DNA of 64,000 nt from UBA2387 sp019454665 (GTDB lineage: Bacteria > Armatimonadota > Fimbriimonadia > Fimbriimonadales > Fimbriimonadaceae). A program made the position numbers and the translations under genes. The notes beneath the pieces are model-generated. The model was not told the DNA's origin. It saw only the letters and a program-made list of their open reading frames with translations, and did not search any database. Where the stretch lies: assembly GCA_045862995.1 (NCBI GenBank), contig BTVX01000005.1:1-64000 (forward strand), written 5' to 3'. This document shows positions 33,474 to 43,098 of the stretch, piece after piece (the first letter of the stretch is position 1; each line of letters starts with the position of its first letter).

Positions 33474-34768
33474 CTCAGCCGACCGGCCAGCTTGCCGAAC
33501 GCCTGCGCGCCGCCATAGACCGCCGCGCCTTCCAGCATCTCTTCGATGCGGAGCAGTTGGTTGTACTTCGCCACGCGGTCGGTGCGGTTGGGGGCGCCCG
33601 TCTTGATCTGGCCGCAGTTGGTCGCCACCGCGAGGTCGGCGATCGTGGTGTCCTCGGTTTCGCCCGAGCGGTGGCTCATCACCGACGTGAACCCGGCTCG
33701 GTTCGCCATGTCCACCGCCGCCAAAGTCTCGGTGAGCGTTCCGATCTGGTTGACCTTGATGAGAATCGAGTTGGTGGTGCCGGTGGCGATGCCTCGGCTC
33801 AAGCGCTCGACGTTCGTCACGAACAGGTCGTCGCCCACTAGTTGGACCCGGTCGCCGATGGCGTCGGTCAGGGCCTTCCATGTGTCCCAGTCGTCCTCGG
33901 AGCAGCCGTCTTCGATGCTCAAGATCGGGTACTTGGCGGCGAGTGCGGCGAGGTACTCCACCTGCTCGGCACCTGTGCGTTCGCGCTTTTCGCCGCTCTT
34001 GTAGTGGTATTTGCCGTTCTCGAAGAACTCGGTCGCCGCCGCATCGATGCCGAGCCAGATGTCCTTGCCCGCCGCGTAGCCGGCCCTTTCGATGGCCTGG
34101 ATCAGGTAGTCGAACGCGTGGTCCTGCGACTCGAGGTTCGGGGCGAAGCCGCCTTCGTCGCCGACGCCTGTGTTCAGTCCCGCCTTTTTGAGCACGCCCT
34201 TGAGCGCATGGAACACCTCGGAGCCCATCCGCAGCGCCTCGGCGAACGACGGCGCACCCACGGGGAGGATCATGAACTCTTGGAAGTCCACGTTCGAGTC
34301 GGCGTGCTTGCCACCGTTGAGGATGTTCAACATCGGCACGGGGAGCACGCGAGCCGACGTGCCGCCGACATAGCGGTAAAGCGGGAGCCCCGCCTCGCGG
34401 GCGGCGGCCTTGGCGCACGCCAACGAGACGCCGAGCATCGCGTTCGCGCCGAGCTTGGCCTTGTTGGGGGTGCCGTCGAGTTCGATCAGGAAGTCGTCGA
34501 GCGCGACTTGGTCGGTGGCATCGAAATCAATGATCTCCGGGGCGATGACGTCGGTGACGTTGGCCACGGCATTGAGGACACCCTTTCCGCCGTAGCGGGA
34601 GGGGTCGCCATCGCGCAGTTCGACCGCTTCGAACTGGCCTGTGCTGGCGCCGCTGGGGACGGCTGCTCGGCCGACATGGCCCCCTTCGAGCAGGACGTCG
34701 ACTTCGAGAGTGGGGTTGCCTCGGGAATCCAGGATTTCGCGTGCGGCGACTTCGATGATGGCGGACAT
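33470..34768 (-). CDS. eno: Enolase
   Basis: A 432-residue glycolytic enzyme converting 2-phosphoglycerate to phosphoenolpyruvate; full length and typical. Motifs: AREILDSRGNPTLEVDV, PSGASTGQFEAVELRDGD, GANAMLGVSLA, NGGKHADSNVDFQEFM, GDEGGFAPNL, SIEDGCSEDDW, VGDDLFVTN, and SHRSGETEDTTIADLAV. TATCAT lies 8 bases upstream of the ATG, so the transcript may be leaderless. Its stop codon shares the CTAG palindrome with the stop of the convergent helicase gene. Confidence 0.98.
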   Translation of the reverse strand: MSAIIEVAAREILDSRGNPTLEVDVLLEGGHVGRAAVPSGASTGQFEAVELRDGDPSRYGGKGVLNAVANVTDVIAPEIIDFDATDQVALDDFLIELDGTPNKAKLGANAMLGVSLACAKAAAREAGLPLYRYVGGTSARVLPVPMLNILNGGKHADSNVDFQEFMILPVGAPSFAEALRMGSEVFHALKGVLKKAGLNTGVGDEGGFAPNLESQDHAFDYLIQAIERAGYAAGKDIWLGIDAAATEFFENGKYHYKSGEKRERTGAEQVEYLAALAAKYPILSIEDGCSEDDWDTWKALTDAIGDRVQLVGDDLFVTNVERLSRGIATGTTNSILIKVNQIGTLTETLAAVDMANRAGFTSVMSHRSGETEDTTIADLAVATNCGQIKTGAPNRTDRVAKYNQLLRIEEMLEGAAVYGGAQAFGKLAGRLS

Positions 34769-34776
34769 ATCGGCTC

Positions 34777-34782
34777 ATGATA
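34777..34782 (-). promoter_or_regulatory. Putative -10 element of eno
   Basis: TATCAT (minus strand), 8 bases before the ATG. An AGAAGGA sequence overlaps it but is too far from the ATG to act as a normal ribosome site. Confidence 0.35.
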
Positions 34783-34877
34783 TCCTTCTCAATGCTCCGG
34801 TCGGTGGGGCTGGAGCATCCGCCCGCTCACGGCGCATCCTTGATGCCCATCCGGGGCGCGTCGCCGTTGCTGGATGG

Positions 34878-37800
34878 CTAAGGCGAGACGGCATAGGAGC
34901 TGAAGGTCTGTTCGGCGCGCTCGGCGTAGCCCGTTCGTTGGGAGGCGTCCAGCGTGCGCCACGTGAGGAACTGCTTGCGGATGTCTCGCAGGAAGCGTCG
35001 GTTCACGTTCACCCAGTTCTCGCTCTCGCCGCTCAACCGCACGATGTGCAGCTTCAACTCGACCACCCCCTCGACGAGCGTCGGCTCGGCGCGAAGGGTG
35101 AGGATCTGGCTCACGCCCAGGTCGTACGGGGCGAGCCATGCCGTCGTGCGGATGCCGAGCACCTCGCCGAACGGGCCCGCTTCGCAAAAGAAAGACGTAT
35201 CGCTGGTCACAAACGAACCGATCGTGTACTCCTCGTAGCCTTTGAACCATTCGCCCAAGAACTCGACAAGGGGCCGCACCTCCGACTGGGTGATGCTGAA
35301 GGGCAGTTGCAGGGACCAATCGTCGCCTTCCGGCTCGGTGTCCCACATGCGCTCGTCCAGGGCCGGTGCGGCGATGCGGGCAGCGACCCGGGCGGGATAG
35401 ATCGTGCTGAGCAGCACCACCGACATCACCACGGCCGCAGAGAGCACGGCAGACGTCGAACTGAAGTTGAGGTAGAGGCCCTGGAACGTGCCCGTGGCGA
35501 TGATCGCCTTGGCCAGGCACTGCGCCCCGAAGTAGCCGAACACCGAGCCCAAGACCCCATAGACCAGCGACTCGGCGAAGAACAGCATGCCGATGTGGTT
35601 GGGCGCCAGACCGATGGAACTGAAGATCGAGATCTCGCGCCGCCGCTCGAAGACGCTCGCCACCATGGTATTGAACACGAAGACCGTGGCGATGAGCATG
35701 GGAACCAGCACCAAGCCCAATCCCGACCCCTTGGTCTTATGGAAGGCGCTGAACCGTTTGACCTCGAGCCCTTCGCCTCGCTCCTTGGGCACGGATGCGT
35801 AGAGGTTCAGAGTCAGGCGCGGCATGAGCCGCTTGAGCGCTTCCCGCGTCTGGGTCGGCTCCGCGAACGCCACGGCCACGCTGCGAATGTCGGCGCCCAG
35901 GCTCAGCGCGCGGTTCGCGCTCGTGAACACGCACTGGGCCGGGTCGAGCCGCACGAACTCGCGGAAGTCTTGCGTCCCCGACTGGCTCTCGGTTTGAAGC
36001 TGCCGCGAGAGGTTGAAGTCGGCCGGCAGGAACGGCTCGCCGTCGAGGTCCCGCGTGCCCTGCAGAAGTCCCGTGTCGAAGATGCCGATCACTCGGTAGC
36101 TCACTCCGGCGAAGCGCACGAACGCGAGGCCCACTTCCTCGGGGGCGATTTTGAGTTGGTTGGCGACGGGCTGCGGCAGGATCATGGCGTCGTCCTCGCC
36201 AGGATTGAACCAGCGTCCACCGGGGAGCAAGGCCTCTTGCGGACGAGCCGCTTGCGCCTCTTGAGGGTCGAGGCCGACCAACGCCCTCGCTTCGAAACTG
36301 CGGTCGGATCGGGAAACGGTCAGGTTGCCTTGATCGCCGATGTCCGCCCCGTAGTACCAGAGCCTCCTCGCGACCGTCCCTTCGCCTCGGAACTCGTTGG
36401 CCAGCAATCGGTGGACGGAGGACTCCAGCGGTTCGAGTCCGGGGTTGCGCACGAGCATGCCCGCGTAACGGCCCTCAGTTTCGGTGGCCACCTCGTTGAA
36501 TGCCAACTCGGGTACCAGCGACGTGAAGCTGAGGACGATGAAGGTCATCACGACCAGCGTGGCCGTGGTCAGGAAGGTCCTCGCCTTTCGACGTCTCATG
36601 TTGCCCACGCCGAGGTTGAACGCCGCGATGGCCACGGATGTGCGCCCGATGTCCACTTCGTGGACTCCGCTCTCGATCTGCCGGATCGTCCGCAGCGAGT
36701 TCTCGAACTTGCCGAGGATGAACGCGATCACGATCAAGCTGAGCACGCCCATGATGAACGCGACGAAGATCATGAAGGGGTTCTCGACGATCTCGAACGC
36801 GGGGTGGATGAATCGCAGGATCAGAAACGAGACGAGGAAGATCGCGATGGCCGTCAGCAATTGGCGGATCAACGTGCGCGAGCCGAACACCAGCCGCTCC
36901 AGGAAGTAGCTGAACGGGATGAGCAAGAAGAGATAGAAGAGGACCCCGTTGACCACGTCGGCGGCGGTCTTCTGCAGCACGGGATGCGCGCGCAGGGCCA
37001 GACCCCACGCTGCCCGTGCGTGACGCCGCGCCGCCGACCACTGCAAGTCGCCTTCAGCCGCCTCGGCCAGAGCGGTTTCCTCGCGGGCTTGAGCCTGAAG
37101 AGCGTCCACGCCCGGGCTGATGATCCGATAGCGCGCGAACTTCTCGATGCGGGCCTGGTTGAGCTGGACCAAGTCGCGAGCGGCCTGCAAAGGGGTGTTG
37201 GGGAACGTGCCGCCGATGGCGATGTTCGCCCGACCGGGGCGATCGGAGGGCTCGGCCCCTGCGCCCATGTAGCCATACCCGTCGGGGTCGTCCGGGGTCG
37301 CGTTGAGGAGCATCAGCGTCGGCCTGTAGTCCGACCCCATGATGAGTTTCCAGCGGAGGTCGGGGGGCGCATAGAGGACGGCCGTATCCTCGACGTCGCT
37401 GGAAAGGAGGTCTTGCTTCCATGCTTTGAAGAAGCCGAAGTTCTGCGGCGGGCCGTCGTCCTTGGCGTCCATCACGTTTGGGAAGACTTGGGCGACCATG
37501 CGTCGCGGATCCACCAGTTCGAACAGGTCCACGCCCCGAGCGGGAACCAGGACAAGCGGGGTGGACTTGTAGGCCGTCTTCAGCCGAAACCACGTGTCGT
37601 ACTCGCCGGCGAAGATGCCGCGCTGGATCGAATGGTCAATCTCGCCGGTCTCCCGATCCATGTGGAAGGCCGTGATCTCGATGCGGTCGCGGAGCCACGT
37701 CGGGTAGGCGTTGATGGGCACGAGCCCCGTCAAGCGGTACTCGGCTTGCTCGCCCTCCGCCAGATTGGTGAAGTTGCCGCGCACCCCCATGTAAGACGCA

Positions 37801-39374
37801 AGTTTGCCGATCTTGACCGCGATGGAGTCGGGCACCGGAATGTCGGGGATGAAGCTCTGGTTGGGATCGAAGCGGACGACGCGCCCCTCGATGGTGGCGA
37901 ATCCGCCCGTGAGCGACATCGCCGAGGGCCGTCGAGGCCGCAGGGCGACCCTAAACCTCGAATCGCCTCGAGCTTCGGTCGTGTCGGTCGTCAGATGCCA
38001 AAGCATCACGCGCAGCGTTTGGGCCTGCCGCACGACGTTCGCAAGGTTGACCTTGTCCAGGGTGTCGAGCGGGGTGTCCACGCGGTCTCGCCCGTCTTCG
38101 ATGGTCGCGAACGTAAGGGCGTTGTAGCCCGCCATGGTGAAGGGCTCGCAGTCGTAGGCGAACCGCCCCGGCGTGTTGTTCTTCCACGTGCGGTTGTCCG
38201 AGTTGTTGACCGCATCGGTGAGGATCAGGCGCGGATGGGCGACCTCGTCCACTTTGATCAGGTGGTCGGCGTGTTGGCGGAGCGTGCGCGAGATGTTGCG
38301 CACGGGGTCCATGGCCTCCCAGCGGTAGTCGTAGAAGTAGCCCTGGGCGTAGCTGCCGATCGAGCGGCTTCCGCTGGAGATGTCGAGCGTCACGGTCAGC
38401 AGCTGCTCTCGCCGATCGGTCTGCAGGCGTCGGTACAGGTACTCCCTTGCCCCCTGCAACGCGAGGCCGTGACCCGAAGAGACGACGAGTTCCACCGTGC
38501 GCAGCGGGCGTTCGGCCGTCATCAGGCGAGCCATCTCCAAGAGCAGGGCCAACCCGCCCAAGCCCTCGGCACCGGGCGCCAGCCCCGGGACCACCGACAT
38601 GCTGTCCAAATAGGCGAACAGCACGATGCGTTCTTTGCCCGGCACGGGGTCCGAGCCCAGGATTTCGGCGATCAGGTTCGCCGTCGGCTTGGCCAGCCAA
38701 TCTTGGCGGCAACGCAGACGCACCTTCTCGCCTCGCTTGGCTGCGCTAAGCGCGGGTCCGGCGTGACGGATCGGCAACCAGAACCTCGGCGTGCGGATGG
38801 GCACGTTGAGGAACTTGCGCTCGGCCTCGGCGCGGGTGGTGGCTTCGGGTTCGATGAACACGAGGGCCGCCGCTCCCAGCATGGCGGCGTTCTTCCAGTT
38901 GGCCCCGCCCCCGAACTCGAGGAGGACCACGCTTCCCTCGATCTTCTTGCCGTCGAGTTCATCGAGCGAACCCGTCCCGCCGTAGACGATCGGGCCGCGC
39001 ACGTCGCACGTGGACGTACGGACCAGATTCGGCCACAAGGGCCAGACCGAGATCGAACCCGAGTCGGTGGTCAGCGTGCCGACAGCTTCGGGGTTGGGGA
39101 CCGTTGCCGTGAACGGCTCGCGAACGACATCGAGTCCCAAACCCCGAAGGGTGCTCTCCGCCTTGCCGAGAGCCGCCGCCTCTCCAGGGGAACCCGTCAG
39201 GCGCGACCCGAGTGCGCTGAACTCACGGTACGTTTGGGCGATGCGGCTGCCGTCAACCTGGGCACGGAGTCGGCGGTAGGCCTCGAGGGCCTCGGCATCG
39301 GTCGGCTGGGCCATCCCCAAGGCGGGCGCGAGGGCGAGCCCCGCCGCCAGCCACCAACGCCCGAGGATGCGCAT
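34878..39374 (-). CDS. FtsX-type ABC permease fused to PA and degenerate M28 peptidase domains
   Basis: A 1498-residue membrane protein. Signal peptide at ~1-22, then a region at ~100-200 like a protease-associated domain (VLLEFGGGANWKNAAMLGAAALVF). Next is an M28-like domain in which the metal-binding motifs are altered: AYLDS where HxDS is expected, PGAEGLGG where GADDN is expected, and SGHGL where EE is expected, so it is probably catalytically dead. A large beta-rich part follows, then several membrane helices (~850-960) and a C-terminal MacB/FtsX-like permease unit (VFERRREISIFSSIGLAPNHIGMLFF). It would need an ABC ATPase; none is adjacent. Perhaps a lipoprotein or envelope-polymer transporter. 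Confidence 0.85.
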   Translation of the reverse strand: MRILGRWWLAAGLALAPALGMAQPTDAEALEAYRRLRAQVDGSRIAQTYREFSALGSRLTGSPGEAAALGKAESTLRGLGLDVVREPFTATVPNPEAVGTLTTDSGSISVWPLWPNLVRTSTCDVRGPIVYGGTGSLDELDGKKIEGSVVLLEFGGGANWKNAAMLGAAALVFIEPEATTRAEAERKFLNVPIRTPRFWLPIRHAGPALSAAKRGEKVRLRCRQDWLAKPTANLIAEILGSDPVPGKERIVLFAYLDSMSVVPGLAPGAEGLGGLALLLEMARLMTAERPLRTVELVVSSGHGLALQGAREYLYRRLQTDRREQLLTVTLDISSGSRSIGSYAQGYFYDYRWEAMDPVRNISRTLRQHADHLIKVDEVAHPRLILTDAVNNSDNRTWKNNTPGRFAYDCEPFTMAGYNALTFATIEDGRDRVDTPLDTLDKVNLANVVRQAQTLRVMLWHLTTDTTEARGDSRFRVALRPRRPSAMSLTGGFATIEGRVVRFDPNQSFIPDIPVPDSIAVKIGKLASYMGVRGNFTNLAEGEQAEYRLTGLVPINAYPTWLRDRIEITAFHMDRETGEIDHSIQRGIFAGEYDTWFRLKTAYKSTPLVLVPARGVDLFELVDPRRMVAQVFPNVMDAKDDGPPQNFGFFKAWKQDLLSSDVEDTAVLYAPPDLRWKLIMGSDYRPTLMLLNATPDDPDGYGYMGAGAEPSDRPGRANIAIGGTFPNTPLQAARDLVQLNQARIEKFARYRIISPGVDALQAQAREETALAEAAEGDLQWSAARRHARAAWGLALRAHPVLQKTAADVVNGVLFYLFLLIPFSYFLERLVFGSRTLIRQLLTAIAIFLVSFLILRFIHPAFEIVENPFMIFVAFIMGVLSLIVIAFILGKFENSLRTIRQIESGVHEVDIGRTSVAIAAFNLGVGNMRRRKARTFLTTATLVVMTFIVLSFTSLVPELAFNEVATETEGRYAGMLVRNPGLEPLESSVHRLLANEFRGEGTVARRLWYYGADIGDQGNLTVSRSDRSFEARALVGLDPQEAQAARPQEALLPGGRWFNPGEDDAMILPQPVANQLKIAPEEVGLAFVRFAGVSYRVIGIFDTGLLQGTRDLDGEPFLPADFNLSRQLQTESQSGTQDFREFVRLDPAQCVFTSANRALSLGADIRSVAVAFAEPTQTREALKRLMPRLTLNLYASVPKERGEGLEVKRFSAFHKTKGSGLGLVLVPMLIATVFVFNTMVASVFERRREISIFSSIGLAPNHIGMLFFAESLVYGVLGSVFGYFGAQCLAKAIIATGTFQGLYLNFSSTSAVLSAAVVMSVVLLSTIYPARVAARIAAPALDERMWDTEPEGDDWSLQLPFSITQSEVRPLVEFLGEWFKGYEEYTIGSFVTSDTSFFCEAGPFGEVLGIRTTAWLAPYDLGVSQILTLRAEPTLVEGVVELKLHIVRLSGESENWVNVNRRFLRDIRKQFLTWRTLDASQRTGYAERAEQTFSSYAVSP

Positions 39375-39411
39375 GACCTTGGATTCCCTGCGCGCGAAGA
39401 TTCTCCTGCAT

Positions 39412-39439
39412 TTGTTGCATCACTTGCTGATGATATGTT
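39412..39439 (+). promoter_or_regulatory. Putative promoter of the fasciclin gene
   Basis: TTGTTG (39412-39417), 16-base spacer, TATGTT (39434-39439). It lies in the 117-base divergent gap. Confidence 0.4.
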
Positions 39440-39491
39440 GCGCGCTCCGTAGAGGATGGTGTGCCCGATCGGGCGCACAAGGATCAACGAC

Positions 39492-39977
39492 ATGCACCTC
39501 GGAAAACTGTTCGTCGCCACCATTCTCGCTGCCCTCATCGGCACCTCGGCCACGGCTTCGGCCCCCAACAAGGACATCGTGGATACCGCCGTCGGCGCTG
39601 GCAAGTTCAAGACGCTCGTCACGCTGGTCAAGGAAGCCGGCCTGGTCGAAACGCTCAAGGGCAAGGGTCCCTTCACCGTGTTCGCTCCGACCGACGAAGC
39701 GTTCGCCAAGTTGCCCAAGTCCACCGTGGACGCCCTGCTCGCCGACAAGGAAGCCCTGAAGCGCGTCCTGCTCTACCACGTGGTTCCCGGCACCGTGAAG
39801 GCCGCCGACGTGGTCAAGGTCAAGTCGGCCAAGTCGGCCAACAACCTGACGATCCCCGTGGCCGTCCACGGCAAGACGGTCACCGTCGCCAAAGCCAAGG
39901 TGATCGCTACCGACGTGATGGCCAGCAACGGCGTGATCCACATCGTGGACACCGTGATGATTCCGCCCGCCAAGTAA
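39492..39977 (+). CDS. Secreted fasciclin (FAS1) domain protein
   Basis: A 161-residue protein with signal peptide (MHLGKLFVATILAALIGTSATASA), then one complete FAS1 domain: DIVDTAVGAGKFKTLVTLVK, GPFTVFAPTDEAFAKLP (H1 box), LLYHVVPGTVKAADV and NGVIHIVDTVMIPP (H2 box). Such small single-domain proteins are exported and mediate adhesion or carbohydrate contact. ATG 39492 is chosen, with AAGGA 8-9 bases upstream; an earlier in-frame GTG/ATG would add 12 residues in front of the signal. Ends in a good terminator. Confidence 0.92.
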   Translation: MHLGKLFVATILAALIGTSATASAPNKDIVDTAVGAGKFKTLVTLVKEAGLVETLKGKGPFTVFAPTDEAFAKLPKSTVDALLADKEALKRVLLYHVVPGTVKAADVVKVKSAKSANNLTIPVAVHGKTVTVAKAKVIATDVMASNGVIHIVDTVMIPPAK

Positions 39978-40006
39978 CGCCTTCGCTCGGCACTTCTGAA
40001 CGCTCG

Positions 40007-40047
40007 CGCCCGCTCGATCTCCCGATCGGCGGGCGTCTTGGTTTTTT
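40007..40047 (+). terminator. Intrinsic terminator after the fasciclin gene
   Basis: CGCCCGC and GCGGGCG pair, with an inner GATC/GATC, followed by TCTTGGTTTTTT. It reaches the end of the convergent coaBC gene. Confidence 0.85.
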
Positions 40048-41243
40048 CAGGGCAGTTCGGCGGCCCGTTCAAGAAGCCACAGCGCGCATTCGAGTTTCGA
40101 GCGCTTCCCGCTGGTCGCCTCACCCGCCGGGCCGATCCAGGTCAGCTCGTTGTCGTCGGTCCCGAACCCCACATCGGAGCGGCTGACGTCGTTGACCACG
40201 ATGGCGTCCACCCCTTTGCTCGCCCTTTTCTGGCGGGCGATTCCCAGGCCGTCGCTGGGTTCTGCGGCGAACGCGATGAAACGGGTGTTATGCCCGGAGT
40301 TTCTCGCTTCGGCGACGAGGGTGCCCAAGACGTCCGGATTCCTGACCAACGTGAGATCAATCCGGTCGTGCGTGCGTCGCATCTTGCCGCTTTGCTTCTC
40401 GAGCGGCCGGTAGTCCGCCACCGCTGCGGCCCCGATGACCAAGCCGCTGCCAGGGAGTTCGGCGAGCGCGGCATCCAACATGGCCTGAGCCGTCTGAACG
40501 CGCACGACCCGCGCGCCTGCCGGATACTGGACAGCCACCGGACCGCTGACCACAGAGACCTCCGCGCCCATCATGCGGGCGGCTCTCGCCAGCGCCGCGC
40601 CCATCTTTCCCGACGAACGGTTGCCCACGAACCGAACGTCGTCAATCGGCTCATAGGTCGGCCCGGACGTGATCAGGATGCGCTTGCCCGTCCAAAGCGT
40701 GGAGCGAATCGAAGCCGTCAGCGTCCCCTGGACGATGGTCGCCACCGACGCCAACTTCCCTTGCCCGTTCTCGCCGCACGCCACATCGCCCTCGGCGGGT
40801 TCGACGACGGTCGCCCCATTCTTCCGCAAGCGCTCCAACGCCTCGACCACGTGGGCGTTGGTGAACATGGTCGGGTTCATGGCTGGGGCCACCACGAGCG
40901 GCCTCTCGCTCGCGAGAACCAGAGTCGTGAGCATGTCGTCGCCCAGCCCGAAGCCCAGCTTGACCAGCGTGTTGGCCGTCGCCGGAGCGACCACGACCAC
41001 GCTCGCCTGCCGAGCCCAATCTATGTGCGCCATGCGGCCGCGTTCGGGCTCCTCGAACACATCCTGAAGGCAGGGCTGGCCGGTGAGCGCCTCGAACAAC
41101 TCGCGACTGACGAACCGCTCGGCGGCATCGGTGAGGCAGACGCGAACCGTGAAGCCCGCCCGCATCAGGTCGCGGGCCAAGTCGGCCGCCCGGTACGCGG
41201 CCACCGACCCGCTGACGCCGAGGACGACCGAAGGCTGGCTCAC
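40047..41243 (-). CDS. coaBC: Bifunctional phosphopantothenoylcysteine decarboxylase/synthetase
   Basis: A ~398-residue coenzyme A biosynthesis enzyme. The N-terminal CoaC flavoprotein half has GVSGSVAAYRAADL, the MAHIDWAR histidine, APAMNPTM and the ACGENGQGKL lid with the catalytic Cys; the C-terminal CoaB half has SGPTYEPIDDVRFVGNRSSGKMG and GAAAVADYRP. The GTG at 41243 overlaps the gmk stop (GTGA) and is preferred over a GTG 12 bases earlier. Last gene of a four-gene overlapping operon. Confidence 0.96.
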   Translation of the reverse strand: MSQPSVVLGVSGSVAAYRAADLARDLMRAGFTVRVCLTDAAERFVSRELFEALTGQPCLQDVFEEPERGRMAHIDWARQASVVVVAPATANTLVKLGFGLGDDMLTTLVLASERPLVVAPAMNPTMFTNAHVVEALERLRKNGATVVEPAEGDVACGENGQGKLASVATIVQGTLTASIRSTLWTGKRILITSGPTYEPIDDVRFVGNRSSGKMGAALARAARMMGAEVSVVSGPVAVQYPAGARVVRVQTAQAMLDAALAELPGSGLVIGAAAVADYRPLEKQSGKMRRTHDRIDLTLVRNPDVLGTLVAEARNSGHNTRFIAFAAEPSDGLGIARQKRASKGVDAIVVNDVSRSDVGFGTDDNELTWIGPAGEATSGKRSKLECALWLLERAAELP

Positions 41244-41788
41244 GAGGCCACCCACGCGTCAATGGCTCGGACGCATGCGTCCAGGTCGTCGTTCACGATG
41301 CGGAACGCGTAATAGTGCGAGAGGGCGATCTCGTCGCGGGCGTTCCTCAGCCGCCGCTCGATCGCCTCGGGCGAATCCGTCTTGCGGGAGCGGATCCGCC
41401 GCTCGAGTTCCTCGTCCGAGGGCGGCAGGAGGAACACCGACTTCGCGTCGGGCCTCAGACGCATGGCCTCGATGGCGCCCTGCACATCAATCTTCAAGAC
41501 GGCGATCAGGCCCTGTTCCAGCATGGCCTCCATGTCGCGAAGCGGCGTGGCGTACCAGTTGTCGTGCACCTGCTTGTGCTCCAGAAAGTCGCCGGTCTCG
41601 GCTCTGCGCATGAATTCGTGAACGGTGACGAAGTGGTAGTCCTCGCCATCCACCTCGCCGGCCCGTGGGATACGCGTGGTGTAGGCGACGACTCGCCTTA
41701 CGCGCGGATTGGCGGCTCGCCATGCGTTGAGCACGGTGTCTTTGCCAACCCCGCTCGGACCGCTGAGAATCACCAGGACGCCGTTCAT
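41240..41788 (-). CDS. gmk: Guanylate kinase
   Basis: A 182-residue enzyme phosphorylating GMP to GDP. P-loop GPSGVGKDT at residues 10-18, then the GMP-binding YTTRIPRAGEVDGEDYHFV and FLEHKQVHDNWYATP, and LLPPSDEELERRIRSR (lid). Its ATG overlaps the yvcK stop as ATGA and its own stop overlaps the coaBC start. The gmk-coaBC pairing is conserved in many phyla (often with rpoZ between, absent here). Confidence 0.97.
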   Translation of the reverse strand: MNGVLVILSGPSGVGKDTVLNAWRAANPRVRRVVAYTTRIPRAGEVDGEDYHFVTVHEFMRRAETGDFLEHKQVHDNWYATPLRDMEAMLEQGLIAVLKIDVQGAIEAMRLRPDAKSVFLLPPSDEELERRIRSRKTDSPEAIERRLRNARDEIALSHYYAFRIVNDDLDACVRAIDAWVAS

Positions 41789-43098
41789 TGGTTGAGCAAC
41801 TCCAGAGCCGCCGCGGCCGCCTTCATCGGATCGTGGCGGACGACGTCGGACTCGCTGATCAGATCGGTCGCGATCACCGTAAAGCCCATCGCGCGAAGCC
41901 GATCGGTGTCGGCTTCCACCAAGAACTGGCCGGAATCGGCGTATCGGTCGGCGATGGACTGGTTGGGCACGCCGATGTTCACCATGACGTAATCGAAGAT
42001 CCGATAGTCCACGTTCAGGAGGATCGTACTGACGTGTTCGCTCGCCGAGAAACTGTCGCTTTCGCCCCGTTGGGTCATCACGTTGCACACGTAGACCTTG
42101 ACCGCGGGCGAATCGCGAAGCGCTTCGGCGATTCCAGGCACGAGCAGGTTCGGGATGACGCTTGTGTACACGCTGCCGGGCCCGATGCAGATCAGGTCGG
42201 CCGTGCGGATGGCCTCCAGGGCTTCGGGGTGGGCGACGCAGTCGGGCGGGTCCAGATACACGCGCCGGATAGGCTGCTTGGCCTCGACGATCTTCGTTTC
42301 GCCGCAGATCGTGCGTCCGTCCTCGAAGATCGCGCACAACCCAACGTGGTCCAACGTCGAAGGCACCACCCGCCCGCGGATGGCCAGGACGGAGGACGCG
42401 CTCTGCACGGCCTTCTCGAAGTCGCCCCCGCTTTGGTCCACCAGGGCCGCGATCAGCAGATTGCCCACCGAGTGTCCGCTCAACGCGCCGGAGCCCTGCT
42501 TGAACCGATGCTGGAACAGGTTGGTCATCGAGGCTTCGGCGTCGGCGAGGGCGACCAGGCAGTTGCGGATGTCGCCCGGAGGGATCATGCCTTTCTCTTG
42601 GATCAGCATGCCCGAACTGCCCCCGTCGTCGGTCACCGTGACGATGGCCGTGATGTTGCTGGTGTGGTGCTTCAGACCCCGCAGGAGCGTGCTCAGGCCC
42701 GTGCCGCCGCCCAAAGCCACCACGCGCGGGCCATAGGCCAGCTGTTGGCGACGGAAGTAAAGGTCGGTCATGCTGGCGGACCGCACCGAGGGGTTGATGG
42801 TCTTCATCACGTGACGGATGACGGCGCGGACGCCGATGTACGACAGATACATGCCCGCCAGAAGGAACACGCCTCCGAGCACATGGCGCGCCACCGCAGC
42901 GTCTTTCAACGTGAAGAACACACGGAACGGCTGCTCCCCCAACGCCGAAATCGCCTCCAGAAACGGAAGGATGACCACCTTGAAGCTGAGCGCCACGCCG
43001 AAAAAGAACAGACACAAACCCAGCACGGTGGTGACCGTGGCGGTTCGCAATCCGGCTGCCGGGGCCAACAACCGCCTGAGGCGGTGTCGGCTAATCAT
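41785..43098 (-). CDS. yvcK: YvcK/CofD-like gluconeogenesis factor with N-terminal membrane helices
   Basis: A 437-residue protein. Two membrane segments at ~18-50 and ~72-95 precede the YvcK domain: VVALGGGTGLSTLLRGLK, VTVTDDGGSSGML, PPGDIRNCLVALAD, SGHSVGNLLIAAL, IGPGSVYTSVIPNLLV and NVMTQRGESDSFSASEHV. YvcK proteins bind UDP-GlcNAc and affect cell-wall synthesis and carbon flux in Bacillus and Mycobacterium. The membrane-anchored form is common in several phyla. Start ATG 43098 overlaps the preceding holin-like gene by 8 bases. Confidence 0.92.
   Translation of the reverse strand: MISRHRLRRLLAPAAGLRTATVTTVLGLCLFFFGVALSFKVVILPFLEAISALGEQPFRVFFTLKDAAVARHVLGGVFLLAGMYLSYIGVRAVIRHVMKTINPSVRSASMTDLYFRRQQLAYGPRVVALGGGTGLSTLLRGLKHHTSNITAIVTVTDDGGSSGMLIQEKGMIPPGDIRNCLVALADAEASMTNLFQHRFKQGSGALSGHSVGNLLIAALVDQSGGDFEKAVQSASSVLAIRGRVVPSTLDHVGLCAIFEDGRTICGETKIVEAKQPIRRVYLDPPDCVAHPEALEAIRTADLICIGPGSVYTSVIPNLLVPGIAEALRDSPAVKVYVCNVMTQRGESDSFSASEHVSTILLNVDYRIFDYVMVNIGVPNQSIADRYADSGQFLVEADTDRLRAMGFTVIATDLISESDVVRHDPMKAAAAALELLNQ

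Noticed and set aside
34641..39452. A 1603-codon open frame antisense to the FtsX/M28 gene
   Set aside because: The opposite strand encodes a coherent protein with signal peptide, membrane helices and FtsX domain. The antisense translation is a low-complexity Arg/His/Glu-rich product typical of the shadow frame of GC-rich genes.
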